A DNA stretch of 48,352 bases from Paenisporosarcina sp. TG20 (GTDB lineage: Bacteria > Bacillota > Bacilli > Bacillales_A > Planococcaceae): NCBI RefSeq assembly GCF_000286315.1, contig NZ_ALJG01000360.1, positions 1 through 48,352 of the forward strand. Reading direction: 5' to 3'. The notes beneath the pieces are model-generated. The model did not search any database. It had not been told where the DNA came from and worked only from the letters and a program-made list of their open reading frames with translations. The position numbers and the translations under genes are program-made. This document shows positions 15,598-24,459 of the stretch, piece after piece. Every line of letters begins with the position of its first letter. The stretch's first letter is position 1.

Positions 15598-18225
15598 TTA
15601 CTTCGTATCAAACCAAGTTGCCCCATAAGCGAAATCCACTTTTAAAGGTACTTTCAGTTCGATTGCATGTTCCATCACTTCAGGTACAATTTTTTCTAAT
15701 ATGGCAATTTCCTCTGGCGGTGCTTCAAAAATCAACTCATCGTGAACTTGAAGAAGCATTTTTGTTTGCAAGTTTTCTGTCTCTAAACGTTTCGCCATAT
15801 CAATCATTGCTTTTTTAATAATATCTGCTGCGCTTCCTTGAATAGGTGTGTTCATTGCAGTACGTTCAGCAAAACTCTTTAAGTTAAAGTTCGAACTAGT
15901 GATGTCAGGCAAGTATCTTCGTCTATTTAAAATTGTTGTAACATAACCTTTTTGTTTTGCATCTTGAACAATATCATCCATATACCCTTTAACACCTGGG
16001 AAACTCTTTAAATAACGATCGATAAATTCTGCCGCTTCTTTACGAGTAATAGATAAGTTCTGTGACAAACCATAATCACTTATTCCATAAACAATTCCAA
16101 AGTTTACCGCTTTAGCTGCACGTCGCATGTCTGAAGTGACAGCATCAGCTTCCACATGAAAGACGTCCATTGCTGTTTTTGTATGAATATCTAAATCATT
16201 TTGGAAAGCATGGATTAATTCTTCATCATCTGACATATGCGCTAAGACACGTAATTCAATTTGTGAATAATCAGCAGCAAACAAAACCCAACCTGGTTGA
16301 GAAGGTACAAATGCTTTACGAATTTTTCGGCCTTCTTCTAATCTTATTGGGATATTTTGTAGATTTGGATTTGTAGAACTTAAACGACCCGTTTGTGTGA
16401 GTGATTGTTGGTATCTGGTATGAATTTTTTCATCATCTTTATGAATTTCTTTTAATAGCCCTTCAATATACGTAGACTGCAATTTACCTAATTGACGGAA
16501 TAGAAGAATATGTGAAATAACTTCGTGTTTACCTTCTAGTTTTTCTAAAACGTCTGCAGCTGTTGAATAGCCCGTTTTCGTTTTTTTCTGCGGCGGAAGT
16601 CCTAGTTTTTCAAATAAAATTATACCCAGTTGTTTTGGTGAATTAATATTAAACTTCTCTCCAGCAGCATGATATATCTTTTGTTCAATCTCAGTCAATT
16701 TTCCAGCTAAGTCTTCACCAATATCAACAAGTGTTTGGCGATCTACTTTTACACCATCAGATTCCATTTTCCCTAAAATGGTTGCTAACGGTAACTCTAA
16801 ATCTTGATAGAGTTCATATTGTTCATTTTCTTTCAGCTTGTCATCCATTACGGAACGTAGATTCCAAACAGCCATTGCTTTCCTTACTACATGTTCAGCA
16901 AGCTCGGCATCAACAGGAACTGATTTTTTTGCGCCTTTGCCATACACATGTTCATTGGTGAATACATCACTGTAGCCAAATGTGCGTGATAATACAGCAA
17001 CGTCATCAGAAGTAATCGCTGGATTTACGATATAGGCAGCTAAGACAAAGTCAAATTCAACACCATCGAGCAAGATGTCATTTCGTCGAAAGGCAGCAAG
17101 AGCTGTTTTAGAGTCGACCAGTCGTTTTTTCTTTGTATCGTCGGCTAACCATTTGCGGAAAGGTTCACTAGCAAATGCATCATCCACTTTTATAAAATAG
17201 GCGTTCTTTTCATCCACTAAGGCAATACCCAACATATCTGCTGTATGGTATTGTTCATCATATAATTCTAAATGCACAGCCATTTCGTCGGATAAATGTT
17301 TATCTGTAATCTCTGTTAGAGTTGTAAACTTGATTTCTGATGGAGGCTTTTCTTCTTGAGCGTAAGATGTCTTTTCAAGCAGTGATTTAAACGAAAGTTC
17401 TTGCCATATCTTAATCACTTCATCCATATCTGGTCCACTATATGCAAGATAATCTAAATCAATCGTAATTGGTGCCTTGGTTTCAATTGTTGCTAGCACC
17501 TTACTCATCTTAGCTTGCTCTTCATTGGCCACAAGTTTTTCTTTTAGTTTCACTCCACTTACACGATCGAGGCCTTCGTATACGCCATCCACCGAGTGAT
17601 GCTCAAGGAGTAATTTGATTGCTGTTTTCTCACCAACACCAGGTATTCCTGGTATATTATCAGAAGCGTCACCCATTAAACCTTTCATATCAATAATTTG
17701 ATTAGGTGTTAATCCATATTTCTCTTGTATATGGGCAGGTGTATATTTTTCCATATCAGTAATACCTTTTCGGGTAATATAAACTGTAGTGGTTTCCGAA
17801 GAGAGTTGAGTCAAGTCTTTATCTCCAGAGACTATTATGACTTTTTCACCCAGTGCCTCAGCTTGTTTACTTAGCGTTCCAATAATATCATCGGCTTCAT
17901 ACATCTCGAGTTCGTACTGAGGGATTTGGTAAGCCTCTAAAAGCTTCCGTAAGTATGGGAACTGCTCAGAAAGTTCTGATGGCGTTTTTTGACGCCCCCC
18001 CTTATACTCTCCGAATGTTGTGTGACGGAATGTGGTTTTGCCAGCATCAAAAGCAACAAGCATATGAGTTGGTTGTTCGTCGTCTAATATTTTTTGTAAC
18101 ATCATTGTAAAACCGTAAACGGAATTTGTATGTATTCCATGTTCATTTGTTAGCAAAGGGAGCGCGAAAAATGCTCGGTACGCTAAACTATTTCCATCAA
18201 GTAATAATATTTTGTTTTTGCTCAA
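15598..18225 (-). CDS. polA: DNA polymerase I
   Basis: Pol I fills repair gaps and removes RNA primers. The 875 residues comprise the 5' nuclease domain (about 1-290; LLLDGNSLAYRAFFALP, MKGLMGDASDNIPGIPGVG), a 3'-5' exonuclease-like domain (about 310-470) that appears to lack the usual DEDD metal ligands, as in other Bacillus enzymes, and the polymerase domain with motif A DYSQIELRVLAHMSDD, motif B RRAAKAVNFGIVYGIS and motif C LLQVHDELIFE. It heads the polA-mutM-coaE cluster. Confidence 0.98.
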   Translation of the reverse strand: MSKNKILLLDGNSLAYRAFFALPLLTNEHGIHTNSVYGFTMMLQKILDDEQPTHMLVAFDAGKTTFRHTTFGEYKGGRQKTPSELSEQFPYLRKLLEAYQIPQYELEMYEADDIIGTLSKQAEALGEKVIIVSGDKDLTQLSSETTTVYITRKGITDMEKYTPAHIQEKYGLTPNQIIDMKGLMGDASDNIPGIPGVGEKTAIKLLLEHHSVDGVYEGLDRVSGVKLKEKLVANEEQAKMSKVLATIETKAPITIDLDYLAYSGPDMDEVIKIWQELSFKSLLEKTSYAQEEKPPSEIKFTTLTEITDKHLSDEMAVHLELYDEQYHTADMLGIALVDEKNAYFIKVDDAFASEPFRKWLADDTKKKRLVDSKTALAAFRRNDILLDGVEFDFVLAAYIVNPAITSDDVAVLSRTFGYSDVFTNEHVYGKGAKKSVPVDAELAEHVVRKAMAVWNLRSVMDDKLKENEQYELYQDLELPLATILGKMESDGVKVDRQTLVDIGEDLAGKLTEIEQKIYHAAGEKFNINSPKQLGIILFEKLGLPPQKKTKTGYSTAADVLEKLEGKHEVISHILLFRQLGKLQSTYIEGLLKEIHKDDEKIHTRYQQSLTQTGRLSSTNPNLQNIPIRLEEGRKIRKAFVPSQPGWVLFAADYSQIELRVLAHMSDDEELIHAFQNDLDIHTKTAMDVFHVEADAVTSDMRRAAKAVNFGIVYGISDYGLSQNLSITRKEAAEFIDRYLKSFPGVKGYMDDIVQDAKQKGYVTTILNRRRYLPDITSSNFNLKSFAERTAMNTPIQGSAADIIKKAMIDMAKRLETENLQTKMLLQVHDELIFEAPPEEIAILEKIVPEVMEHAIELKVPLKVDFAYGATWFDTK

Positions 18226-18328
18226 AAATTTCCAACTCCTCTATGAAAAACGTCATCTCCCGTCATTTTACCATGTTTATTAGAAGAAAAGAAAATGTCG
18301 TCTCTGAGGTATTCATAACTATAGTTCA

Positions 18329-18850
18329 TTAAAAGTAAGAAGAGTTAAATGTCACTCTTAAAAAGCTTACTTCTTTTCCTTCAAGGTTAGCCAAAACTTC
18401 ACTGACTGTACCATTGTCTAATGAATACCTCAAAGTAACAGTGTCCTCCACTAAAGTTTTCATATTTACATTTGTTTTAATTCCAGAAAGGGCAAAAATA
18501 TCTTTATTTACATCGATAATAAATCGATTTTCTGCATTTTCGGAAGTAAGGATATTTATTCTTACAACTGCATTGTCAATGACGATTATTTCGAGTGGAT
18601 AGTCGTCAACTTCATAGTTGAAAGATGTTGCAAGATACTTCTGACCATTATTACTCTTTTGTATCCAATCATCTTTTCTCAGAGGCTCACCTAATTTATC
18701 GGTTAGCTCATCAGATGTAATCTTGCTATATTGAGAAACGTCCATTATTTGATTTACTTGGACTTTTGGTGCACTCTCTACTTCATTACAACCTGCTAGA
18801 AAGATCATGATACTTAAGCTACTAATAAGTATCATCATTAGTCTTTTCAA
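18329..18850 (-). CDS. Uncharacterised lipoprotein, TTG start
   Basis: A 173-residue protein of unknown function. Its N-terminus is a lipoprotein signal (MKRLMMILISSLSIMIFLAGC, processed at Cys21), so it should be attached to the outer face of the cell membrane. The mature part is acidic to neutral with alternating beta-like and polar stretches and no motif I recognise. I use the TTG at 18848-18850 because GAGGTG sits six to seven bases upstream; the earlier ATG in the same frame lacks an SD. It precedes polA on the same strand with a gap of 103 bp and may be co-transcribed with it. Confidence 0.75.
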   Translation of the reverse strand: MKRLMMILISSLSIMIFLAGCNEVESAPKVQVNQIMDVSQYSKITSDELTDKLGEPLRKDDWIQKSNNGQKYLATSFNYEVDDYPLEIIVIDNAVVRINILTSENAENRFIIDVNKDIFALSGIKTNVNMKTLVEDTVTLRYSLDNGTVSEVLANLEGKEVSFLRVTFNSSYF

Positions 18851-19350
18851 AACTATCACCTCATATGTTTTTACATACATCCTTCCACAATATTAAGGTG
18901 GCTATACAATTACTTAATTATCGCTATTCAATGGTTTTTTTCCAAAGTAGAATTCAATTGATTCATTTGGGGACCACTGAAAAAGTCAATTTATTATTTC
19001 TTAGCTTATGGACTAGTATAGGTGATTTCCGTTGCAACGCACTATTATGTTTCGAATCTAGCTCAGCGATGTAGAAACATTAACAGAGACATGCGGACGC
19101 TTTCCGCAGGAGTCGCGGCCTTCCACTTCAATCATTTGTAAACATATTTGAATACCATTCAAATATGTTTATTTATTACTCGGATAAAGAGGGAAAATTC
19201 CGACAACTGGTGTTATGTCAACCTGTTGTGTATGCGTGATACATTCCAGTTCAGCGATCTAATCAGCCAGTTTCTTGTTCAACTAAAACAGTAGGTAGCT
19301 TAAAAGAAATGCTATACTATTCTTTATTTCACCAATTGAGAGGGATAACA
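18851..19350. other. Repeat-bearing intergenic stretch
   Basis: No gene is visible. It contains the motif CCACTGAAAAAGT (18974-18986), a dispersed repeat copy and a perfect 15-bp hairpin (19139-19153 with 19157-19171) of AT-rich sequence with a 3-base loop. The SD GAGAGGG of the next gene is at 19338-19344. Confidence 0.6.
19021..19132. repeat. Dispersed repeat copy D
   Basis: Its first half (GTTGCAACGCACTATTATG, then TTTCGAATCTAGC and CAGCGATGTAGAAACA) closely matches the right end of the window (48298-48345). Its second half carries TGCGGACGCTTTCCGCAGG and CCTTCCACTTCAATCA, shared with the copies near 22000 and 22700. Confidence 0.8.
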
Positions 19351-19632
19351 ATGAACGTAGACAAATACAAGAAATTGATGGTAGATTTATTAGAAGAGAA
19401 AATTTCTGCAGATGAATTTCAAGCACAATATCTTAAAAAGTTTAAAGAATCGGACGATAGAATGGGCGAAACTTTATTTGAAATTCTGAATGGGGTATTT
19501 GAATCAACAGATTGTTACTGGCACGAGTGTCTTCCTGGACATGAGACTTCATTCGAAATATCAGAACAACAACTAAAAGTTGAAGTAAATAAAGCTTTAA
19601 TTAAGTTAAATAAACGGTTAAATACTCGTTAG
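19351..19632 (+). CDS. Colicin D-like immunity protein (orphan)
   Basis: The 93-residue acidic protein resembles the bacterial self-protective colicin-like immunity family (Pfam Colicin_immun). It has the N-terminal YKKLMVDLLEEKISADEFQ helix pair, a YLKKFKESD segment, LFEILNGVFESTDCYW in the middle and a final EISEQQLKVEVNKALIKL helix. Such proteins bind and neutralise a nuclease toxin. The ATG is preceded by GAGAGGG. No toxin gene is nearby, and it is one of few plus-strand genes in this part of the window, among repeats, which suggests acquisition or survival after toxin loss. Assignment is from remembered family pattern only. Confidence 0.62.
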   Translation: MNVDKYKKLMVDLLEEKISADEFQAQYLKKFKESDDRMGETLFEILNGVFESTDCYWHECLPGHETSFEISEQQLKVEVNKALIKLNKRLNTR

Positions 19633-19716
19633 CTCTTGTTCAACTCACATGAAAATAGAGAGTTTTTATTACCGTTTAAATTGATCTGTTTTCTTTCAAC
19701 CACTCATTAAAACAAC

Positions 19717-19763
19717 AAAAAGAAGTTAATCACCTTATTAACATTGGTGATTAACTTCTTTTT
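19717..19763. terminator. Bidirectional terminator between immunity gene and hflC
   Basis: Stem AGAAGTTAATCACC (19721-19734) with GGTGATTAACTTCT (19746-19759), with A and T runs on the two sides, lies between convergent genes and can serve both strands. Confidence 0.88.
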
Positions 19764-19819
19764 TCTTAATACAAACTTATCTATTAACGGCATACTAGGT
19801 GTTGCACCATTTTAACCTA

Positions 19820-20803
19820 CTATTCTATATATCCTGATAGAATTCTTGCGTAAGGCGAGTCAGAAGGTAAAATTATCATGGTATCTTCACCAATCGTTGT
19901 CTTATAAGATTCTAATGTTCGATATAAAGCATAGAACTCAGGATCTTTTGAGAAAGATTGATTATAAATTTTAGCAGCTTCCGCTTCTCCATCAGCCGTT
20001 ATGATAGCTGCTTCTTTTTTAGCTATAGCAAGCATTTCTTGTACTTTTCGATCTGTTGCAGCTTCGATTGTACGTTTATCTGCATCACCTTCAGATAAAT
20101 ACTTTTGTGCAATTGATTGGCGCTCTGAAATCATTCGTGTGTATACTGATTGTTCATTTTCCGGTGGAAGATCTGTACGTTTCATTCGAACATCAACTAC
20201 TTTGATTCCATAGTTATCTTTTGTCAATAACTCATTTACTCTTGCTGTTACTTGATCATTTAAACTTCCCCTAGATGTATCTTCATCATTTATTATTTCA
20301 TCATAGTTTAGCTGTCCAAGTTCAGTTCGAACAACAGAGTAAATAAATTCTTCCATACGTGCTTCAGCGTTTAATAGTGTTCCTGCATTAGAAATCATAT
20401 CTTTTGGATTTGTGATGCTCCATACGGAATAACTATCGATAATAATTCGCTTTTTATCCTTAGTGTTGATCTCTGCCTCTGACACGTTGTAGGTCATTAG
20501 GAAACGAGGCAAGGTTGTAACACTTTGTAGGAAAGGAACTTTGATATAAAGACCAGGTTCATCTCGAATTACTACAACTTCACCAAATTGACGTACCACT
20601 TTATATTCGCTCTCTTTCACCACATAGACATTAGCAAAACCTATAACGAGAATGGCAAAAATTATTGTCGCTACAATAATTTTCTTAAAATGTTTCTTTA
20701 TATCCACTGGTTCGTTCGTTTTTGGAACATTTGTTTTTTTATTAAATTGTTCATTTAGTTTTTGTTCGATTTTTTCAAATGGGTTTTGATTTTTAGAATC
20801 CAT
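19820..20803 (-). CDS. hflC: Protease modulator HflC
   Basis: HflC is a membrane-anchored SPFH-domain protein that, with HflK, surrounds the FtsH protease and modulates it in E. coli. The 327 residues have a cytoplasmic N-terminal tail (about 1-36), one membrane segment (about 39-60, IVATIIFAILVIGFANVYVV), then the SPFH domain opening SEYKVVRQFGEVVVIRDEPGLY and an alanine-glutamate-rich coiled segment ending in GEAEAAKIYNQSF. The start overlaps the hflK stop by one base (TAATG), so translation is coupled. Confidence 0.93.
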   Translation of the reverse strand: MDSKNQNPFEKIEQKLNEQFNKKTNVPKTNEPVDIKKHFKKIIVATIIFAILVIGFANVYVVKESEYKVVRQFGEVVVIRDEPGLYIKVPFLQSVTTLPRFLMTYNVSEAEINTKDKKRIIIDSYSVWSITNPKDMISNAGTLLNAEARMEEFIYSVVRTELGQLNYDEIINDEDTSRGSLNDQVTARVNELLTKDNYGIKVVDVRMKRTDLPPENEQSVYTRMISERQSIAQKYLSEGDADKRTIEAATDRKVQEMLAIAKKEAAIITADGEAEAAKIYNQSFSKDPEFYALYRTLESYKTTIGEDTMIILPSDSPYARILSGYIE

Positions 20804-21762
20804 TAATTGTTACCTCCTTCCTCAGTCGTTACTGGTGGAACTTTTAAAGTTTGCTGTAAAGGTAAATACTTAACCGTTTCACCAGTATCATTCATGATGT
20901 AAATTTGAGCATTTGGCAAGACTGCTTCAAGTGTTTCAATCACTAGTCGTTGTCTCGTAATTTCTTGATTATTTCTATATTCAGCATATAGTTTATTGAA
21001 TACGGCCACTTCACCTAGAGCCTGTTCAATACGAGCTGTACGTTGACCTTCAGCACGAGAGTTAATCGCTGAAACTTCCCCGATTGCTTCACTCTCACGT
21101 TGGTTTAGATATTTATTCGCTTCATTTGTTTTGGTGTTTTTTGTTTCACGAGCGTCTGTTACTGCAGTAAAAGCTGATCGAACTTCTGCATTCGGCAATT
21201 CCACATCTTGAAGTTTGACTCCTAAAATGGAAATACCAATATCATATTTTTCAATAAGTGTTGCAAGCAAATCTCTCGTTTGAGCTTCTATATCAGCTTT
21301 TCCCGATGTTAACGCTTCATCTATTAGTGAGCTACCGATTATTGATCGAATAGATGCAGAAGTTGCATCATGCAATATTTCTTCCGGAGCTTCCGCATTA
21401 AATAAAAACTTTCCTGGATCAGTGATTTTCCATTGTACTACTAAATCCGTTAATACAATGTTTTCATCACCTGTAATCATTTTAGTTTCGTTATCGAAAG
21501 ACACAATCTCACCGTCTGCAGATTGTTTATAACCAAACTGTAAACTAAATGTCTCTTTTGATAATATTTCTACTTTTTGCATTGGCCAAGGTAGTTTAAA
21601 ATGCAAACCTGATTCTAAGATCGGTTCTTCTGCTTTACCAAATGTAATGATGACTGCTTGCTCTGATTCGTCAACTGTATACCACGATGTAAATACTGCA
21701 AAAAGTGCAATGACTCCTAAAATTGATAAAGTTATCGTCGCGACTAAGCGTTTGACACTCAT
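20803..21762 (-). CDS. hflK: Protease modulator HflK
   Basis: HflK is the partner of HflC in a membrane SPFH complex. The 319 residues have one N-terminal membrane segment (about 8-27), the SPFH region opening VDESEQAVIITFGK with GLHFKLPWP, a WKITDPGKFLF segment, and a coiled region AEGQRTARIEQALGEVAVFNKL. The long glycine-rich N-terminal tail of the E. coli protein is missing, as is common in Firmicutes. B. subtilis 168 lacks this pair as far as I recall, so it is a lineage feature. Upstream is a terminator and repeats. Confidence 0.92.
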   Translation of the reverse strand: MSVKRLVATITLSILGVIALFAVFTSWYTVDESEQAVIITFGKAEEPILESGLHFKLPWPMQKVEILSKETFSLQFGYKQSADGEIVSFDNETKMITGDENIVLTDLVVQWKITDPGKFLFNAEAPEEILHDATSASIRSIIGSSLIDEALTSGKADIEAQTRDLLATLIEKYDIGISILGVKLQDVELPNAEVRSAFTAVTDARETKNTKTNEANKYLNQRESEAIGEVSAINSRAEGQRTARIEQALGEVAVFNKLYAEYRNNQEITRQRLVIETLEAVLPNAQIYIMNDTGETVKYLPLQQTLKVPPVTTEEGGNN

Positions 21763-21906
21763 CTATGTATCCCCCTTTTTCTATAACTCTAGTTGTCTTT
21801 ACGGTTGGTTGGTTCAAAAGGTTTCAGAAACTTGAGTTTGTAATTTATTCCTGCTCAACAATTCAACACTTTATGACAAACACATGATGCATATTACGCG
21901 CAAAAG

Positions 21907-21936
21907 AAAAAAGAGTCCAAGAATGGGACTCTTTTT
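21907..21936. terminator. Bidirectional terminator upstream of hflK
   Basis: Stem AAAAGAGTCC / GGACTCTTTT with A and T runs. It would insulate hflKC from minus-strand transcripts coming from the transposase and phoR side. Confidence 0.8.
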
Positions 21937-22020
21937 CACATGTAAGAAAGTATTTAAATTTATTGAGCCATGAATCCAGTATTCCCGGTATGTTAAGGAG
22001 TAGGTTCTAGTATGATACCG

Positions 22021-22107
22021 CTAATTTCCGCTCCAGGCGGACGCTTTCCATCGGGCGGGCGCAGCGATGCAGGAGCAGATGTTTTCCGCCGCCTTCCGCT
22101 TCAATCA
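22021..22107. repeat. Dispersed repeat copy F
   Basis: Contains TTTCCGCTCCAGGCGGACGC, GCAGCGATGCAGGAGCAGA and GCCGCCTTCCGCTTCAATCA. It matches copy G, read on the other strand, in the opening and the closing blocks. Confidence 0.8.
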
Positions 22108-22330
22108 AGTAAATGTTTTCGAATTGATCATAAAAGAAAATACAACTTAAAAAGAAGGGAGTGCAGAAAGTTACTGGACATATAAATAATAGAAAAATAC
22201 AGTGGTTTGAATCATGAACACTGAAATACTGGTATTTTGAGCAAGTAGGATTTCTCTTTTTAGAAATAGTGTAGAAGAAGTATTCCTACTAGCTTTGTAT
22301 CGCTCACGATTCAATTGATTGTCACTAAAA

Positions 22331-22580
22331 TTAGAATTCGTTGCAATGATCGGGATTCAACTTGGAAACAAGTCTAATTTGTTCTTCTTTTGTATAGTCA
22401 ATATTCGCTTTCTCTGAATAAGCTGTATCTCCAATAACCGTGTCTACGTCCATACCTGCTTGTTTACTTTTTTCAATCAATTCTTGTAAGTACTTGCCAT
22501 CATTTTTTTCACCTGAAGTGATGACTGCCGCTATAATGATTCGCTCATTACTTAACGCAATATGTGTTTTATTAGATAGA
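22331..22580 (-). pseudogene. IS1182-family transposase remnant
   Basis: A short stretch of about 80 codons matches the catalytic region of IS1182-family DDE transposases: KTHIALSNERIIIAAVITSG, EKNDGKYLQELIEKS, VDTVIGDTAYSEKANID and RLVSKLNP. The preceding frame is a dispersed repeat, not transposase, and the sequence after KLNP diverges and stops at once. Both ends of the gene are therefore lost and the remnant cannot be active. It marks a past insertion between phoR and hflK. Confidence 0.85.
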
Positions 22581-22600
22581 AGAATTTTTTTGATGTAGAC

Positions 22601-22741
22601 ATACACTAGTTGACTGTAGTGGAAGGCGGCGACTCCTGCCGGAATAGCATGAGCTGAAGACCCTGGACTGAGAGTAGCGAAGGAAGCGGCTGAAGCCATG
22701 CCGGCGGAACGCGTCCGCCTGGAACGGAAATCAACGGGTTC
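22601..22741. repeat. Dispersed repeat copy G, fused to the transposase remnant
   Basis: On the minus strand it reads TGATTTCCGTTCCAGGCGGA, then CGCGTTCCGCCGGC, a middle part, and GGAGTCGCCGCCTTCCACTA. It is the longest copy and stays in frame with the transposase remnant, giving a spurious chimeric reading frame. Confidence 0.8.
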
Positions 22742-22745
22742 CATA

Positions 22746-22788
22746 TAAAAAGCGAGTAAGTGAACGACATATTGTTCACTTACTCGCT
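22746..22788 (-). terminator. Terminator downstream of phoR
   Basis: A perfect 15-bp stem (22751-22765 with 22774-22788; arm AGCGAGTAAGTGAAC) with an 8-base loop, followed on the minus strand by TTTTTATA. It is about 130 bases after the phoR stop. Confidence 0.85.
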
Positions 22789-22917
22789 ATGAAATCTTTT
22801 TGAGGACTTTTTCAGTGCCCTCCGCACTTGCCTGGTTTATCTTAATATGTTATTGGGGGTCTTACATATCTTAACAAGGTACTATGAACGTTTCATGAAG
22901 AACATGTGTATAATATG
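22789..22917. other. Short spacer with ACTTTTTCAGTG motif
   Basis: The motif ACTTTTTCAGTG (22806-22817), also seen at 12645 and (complement) 12016 and 18974, lies here next to the terminator. No gene. Confidence 0.6.
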
Positions 22918-24459
22918 TTAATTTTGATGTTTAGGTAGTAAAATTCTAAATTCTGTACCTTTACCAGGCTCACTTTCAACAATAATCCGTCCATTATGTG
23001 CTTCTATTAAATGTTTAACAATTGCAAGTCCAAGTCCAGTACCACCCGAATTACGACTTCTCGCCCGGTCTATTCGATAAAAACGTTCAAATATACGAGG
23101 AATTTCTTTCTTGTCCATACCAATTCCTTCATCTCGTATTATGATAATTCCGTGTGTATCGCTTTCATGAAGTGATAAATACACAGAACTGTTCTCATGA
23201 GAATAGGTAATCGCATTTGTTAGTAAATTCATTACTACTTGAATTAAACGGTTCATGTCTCCATCAACTAAAACATCTCGCTTCATTCTGGATATGTAAT
23301 TCATGTTTTTTATTTCTAATCTCGGCCTTGTCATTTCTGCTGCACGCGACATAACTTCAAGTAGACTAGTTCTGGAAAACTCTACGGAGAATCCATGTTG
23401 CTCAATTTTTGAAAGTTCGAGTAAATCTTCAATTAACATTTGCAATCGATTACTTTCTTTATAGATAATTTCTAAAAAGGATAACAAAATCTTCTCATCT
23501 TTCATTGCCCCATCAATTAAAGTCTCAGAAAATCCTTTAATAGATGTGATTGGTGTACGCAGTTCATGAGATACATTGGCTACGAAATCTTTTCTAATTT
23601 GTTCGAGACGTATTAAGTCTGAAATATCATGCATGACGATTACTACACCTAACCATCTTCCATGTTCACCTATTACTGGTGCTCCGTAAACTTCCTTATG
23701 ACGAATTTCTTGTTGTATTTCAAGTGCTATTTGCTTACGCGAAGGTGATTCCATTAAAAATACATCATCTATAAACTTTTCGAACTCCTCTGGTAACCCA
23801 ACACTTTTAAATAGTTCATCTTGAATATCATCCACACTAAATTCAAACTGATTGATAAAGGCTTTGTTTACAATACTAATTTGTCCATTTCTGTCGATCA
23901 TCATTAAAGCACTCCCCATGTTTTCAATGAGAGTGTTTAGACGTTCCTGTTCCATTTCACGGACCTTAAACAATTCTTGTAGATTTCGGGCGAGCACATT
24001 TATAGAGGTACTTAGTTCGGCAGTACTTGACGTATCATCCTCATAAGCACGTGCTCGATAGTTCCCCTTAGCTAGCTCTATGGCAATTTCCGTAACGTTG
24101 TCGATTGGTTGTGCATAACGTTTTGTAAAATGATACGAGAGGATTATCATGGCGATTAATGCACTAGATAAAACAATTAACATTACCTTCCAAAGTTGAT
24201 TATGTAAATCATAAAAATTGCTACCTGTATTATCATTGGAAAGAACTTCAATAATTTCATCTTTATATGTACCATCTAAAATGACATTTGAATTCTCGAA
24301 AATTAACATAATTTCTTCTGACTTTGCAATGGAATTTAATTGCAAAGAATTCTCTACATAAACAGGGAAAAACTGACTTAATATGATACCTAAGCCAGCT
24401 AAAACACATCCCACTATTAACGTAAAGGTTATAACTAATCTTCCTTGAAGTGATTTCAT
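22918..24459 (-). CDS. phoR: Phosphate-limitation sensor histidine kinase PhoR
   Basis: PhoR phosphorylates PhoP during phosphate starvation. The 513 residues have membrane segments at about 9-31 and 91-110, a HAMP region (about 111-165), a PAS domain (about 172-282), the HisKA site FVANVSHELRTPITSIKG with His298, and the ATPase domain with NLLTNAITYS, DEGIGM and GGTGLGLAIVKH. The loop between the two membrane segments is only about 56 residues, much shorter than the B. subtilis PhoR sensor domain, and the protein is shorter overall. The start overlaps the phoP stop by four bases. Confidence 0.93.
   Translation of the reverse strand: MKSLQGRLVITFTLIVGCVLAGLGIILSQFFPVYVENSLQLNSIAKSEEIMLIFENSNVILDGTYKDEIIEVLSNDNTGSNFYDLHNQLWKVMLIVLSSALIAMIILSYHFTKRYAQPIDNVTEIAIELAKGNYRARAYEDDTSSTAELSTSINVLARNLQELFKVREMEQERLNTLIENMGSALMMIDRNGQISIVNKAFINQFEFSVDDIQDELFKSVGLPEEFEKFIDDVFLMESPSRKQIALEIQQEIRHKEVYGAPVIGEHGRWLGVVIVMHDISDLIRLEQIRKDFVANVSHELRTPITSIKGFSETLIDGAMKDEKILLSFLEIIYKESNRLQMLIEDLLELSKIEQHGFSVEFSRTSLLEVMSRAAEMTRPRLEIKNMNYISRMKRDVLVDGDMNRLIQVVMNLLTNAITYSHENSSVYLSLHESDTHGIIIIRDEGIGMDKKEIPRIFERFYRIDRARSRNSGGTGLGLAIVKHLIEAHNGRIIVESEPGKGTEFRILLPKHQN

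Larger units (their letters stand above)
21763..22330. other. Intergenic stretch between hflK and transposase remnant
   Basis: Apart from a terminator (21907-21936) and one dispersed repeat copy (22021-22107) I see no gene. The rest is AT-rich and unremarkable. Confidence 0.6.

Noticed and set aside
18865-19074. Plus-strand frame of 69 codons
   Set aside because: It lies over a dispersed-repeat copy and the lipoprotein promoter region, without SD or family signature.
22331-22744. A 137-residue protein joining a Ser/Ala-rich N-terminus to a transposase domain
   Set aside because: The N-terminal half is a translated dispersed repeat and the C-terminal half a transposase fragment; it is a chance in-frame fusion, not a gene.
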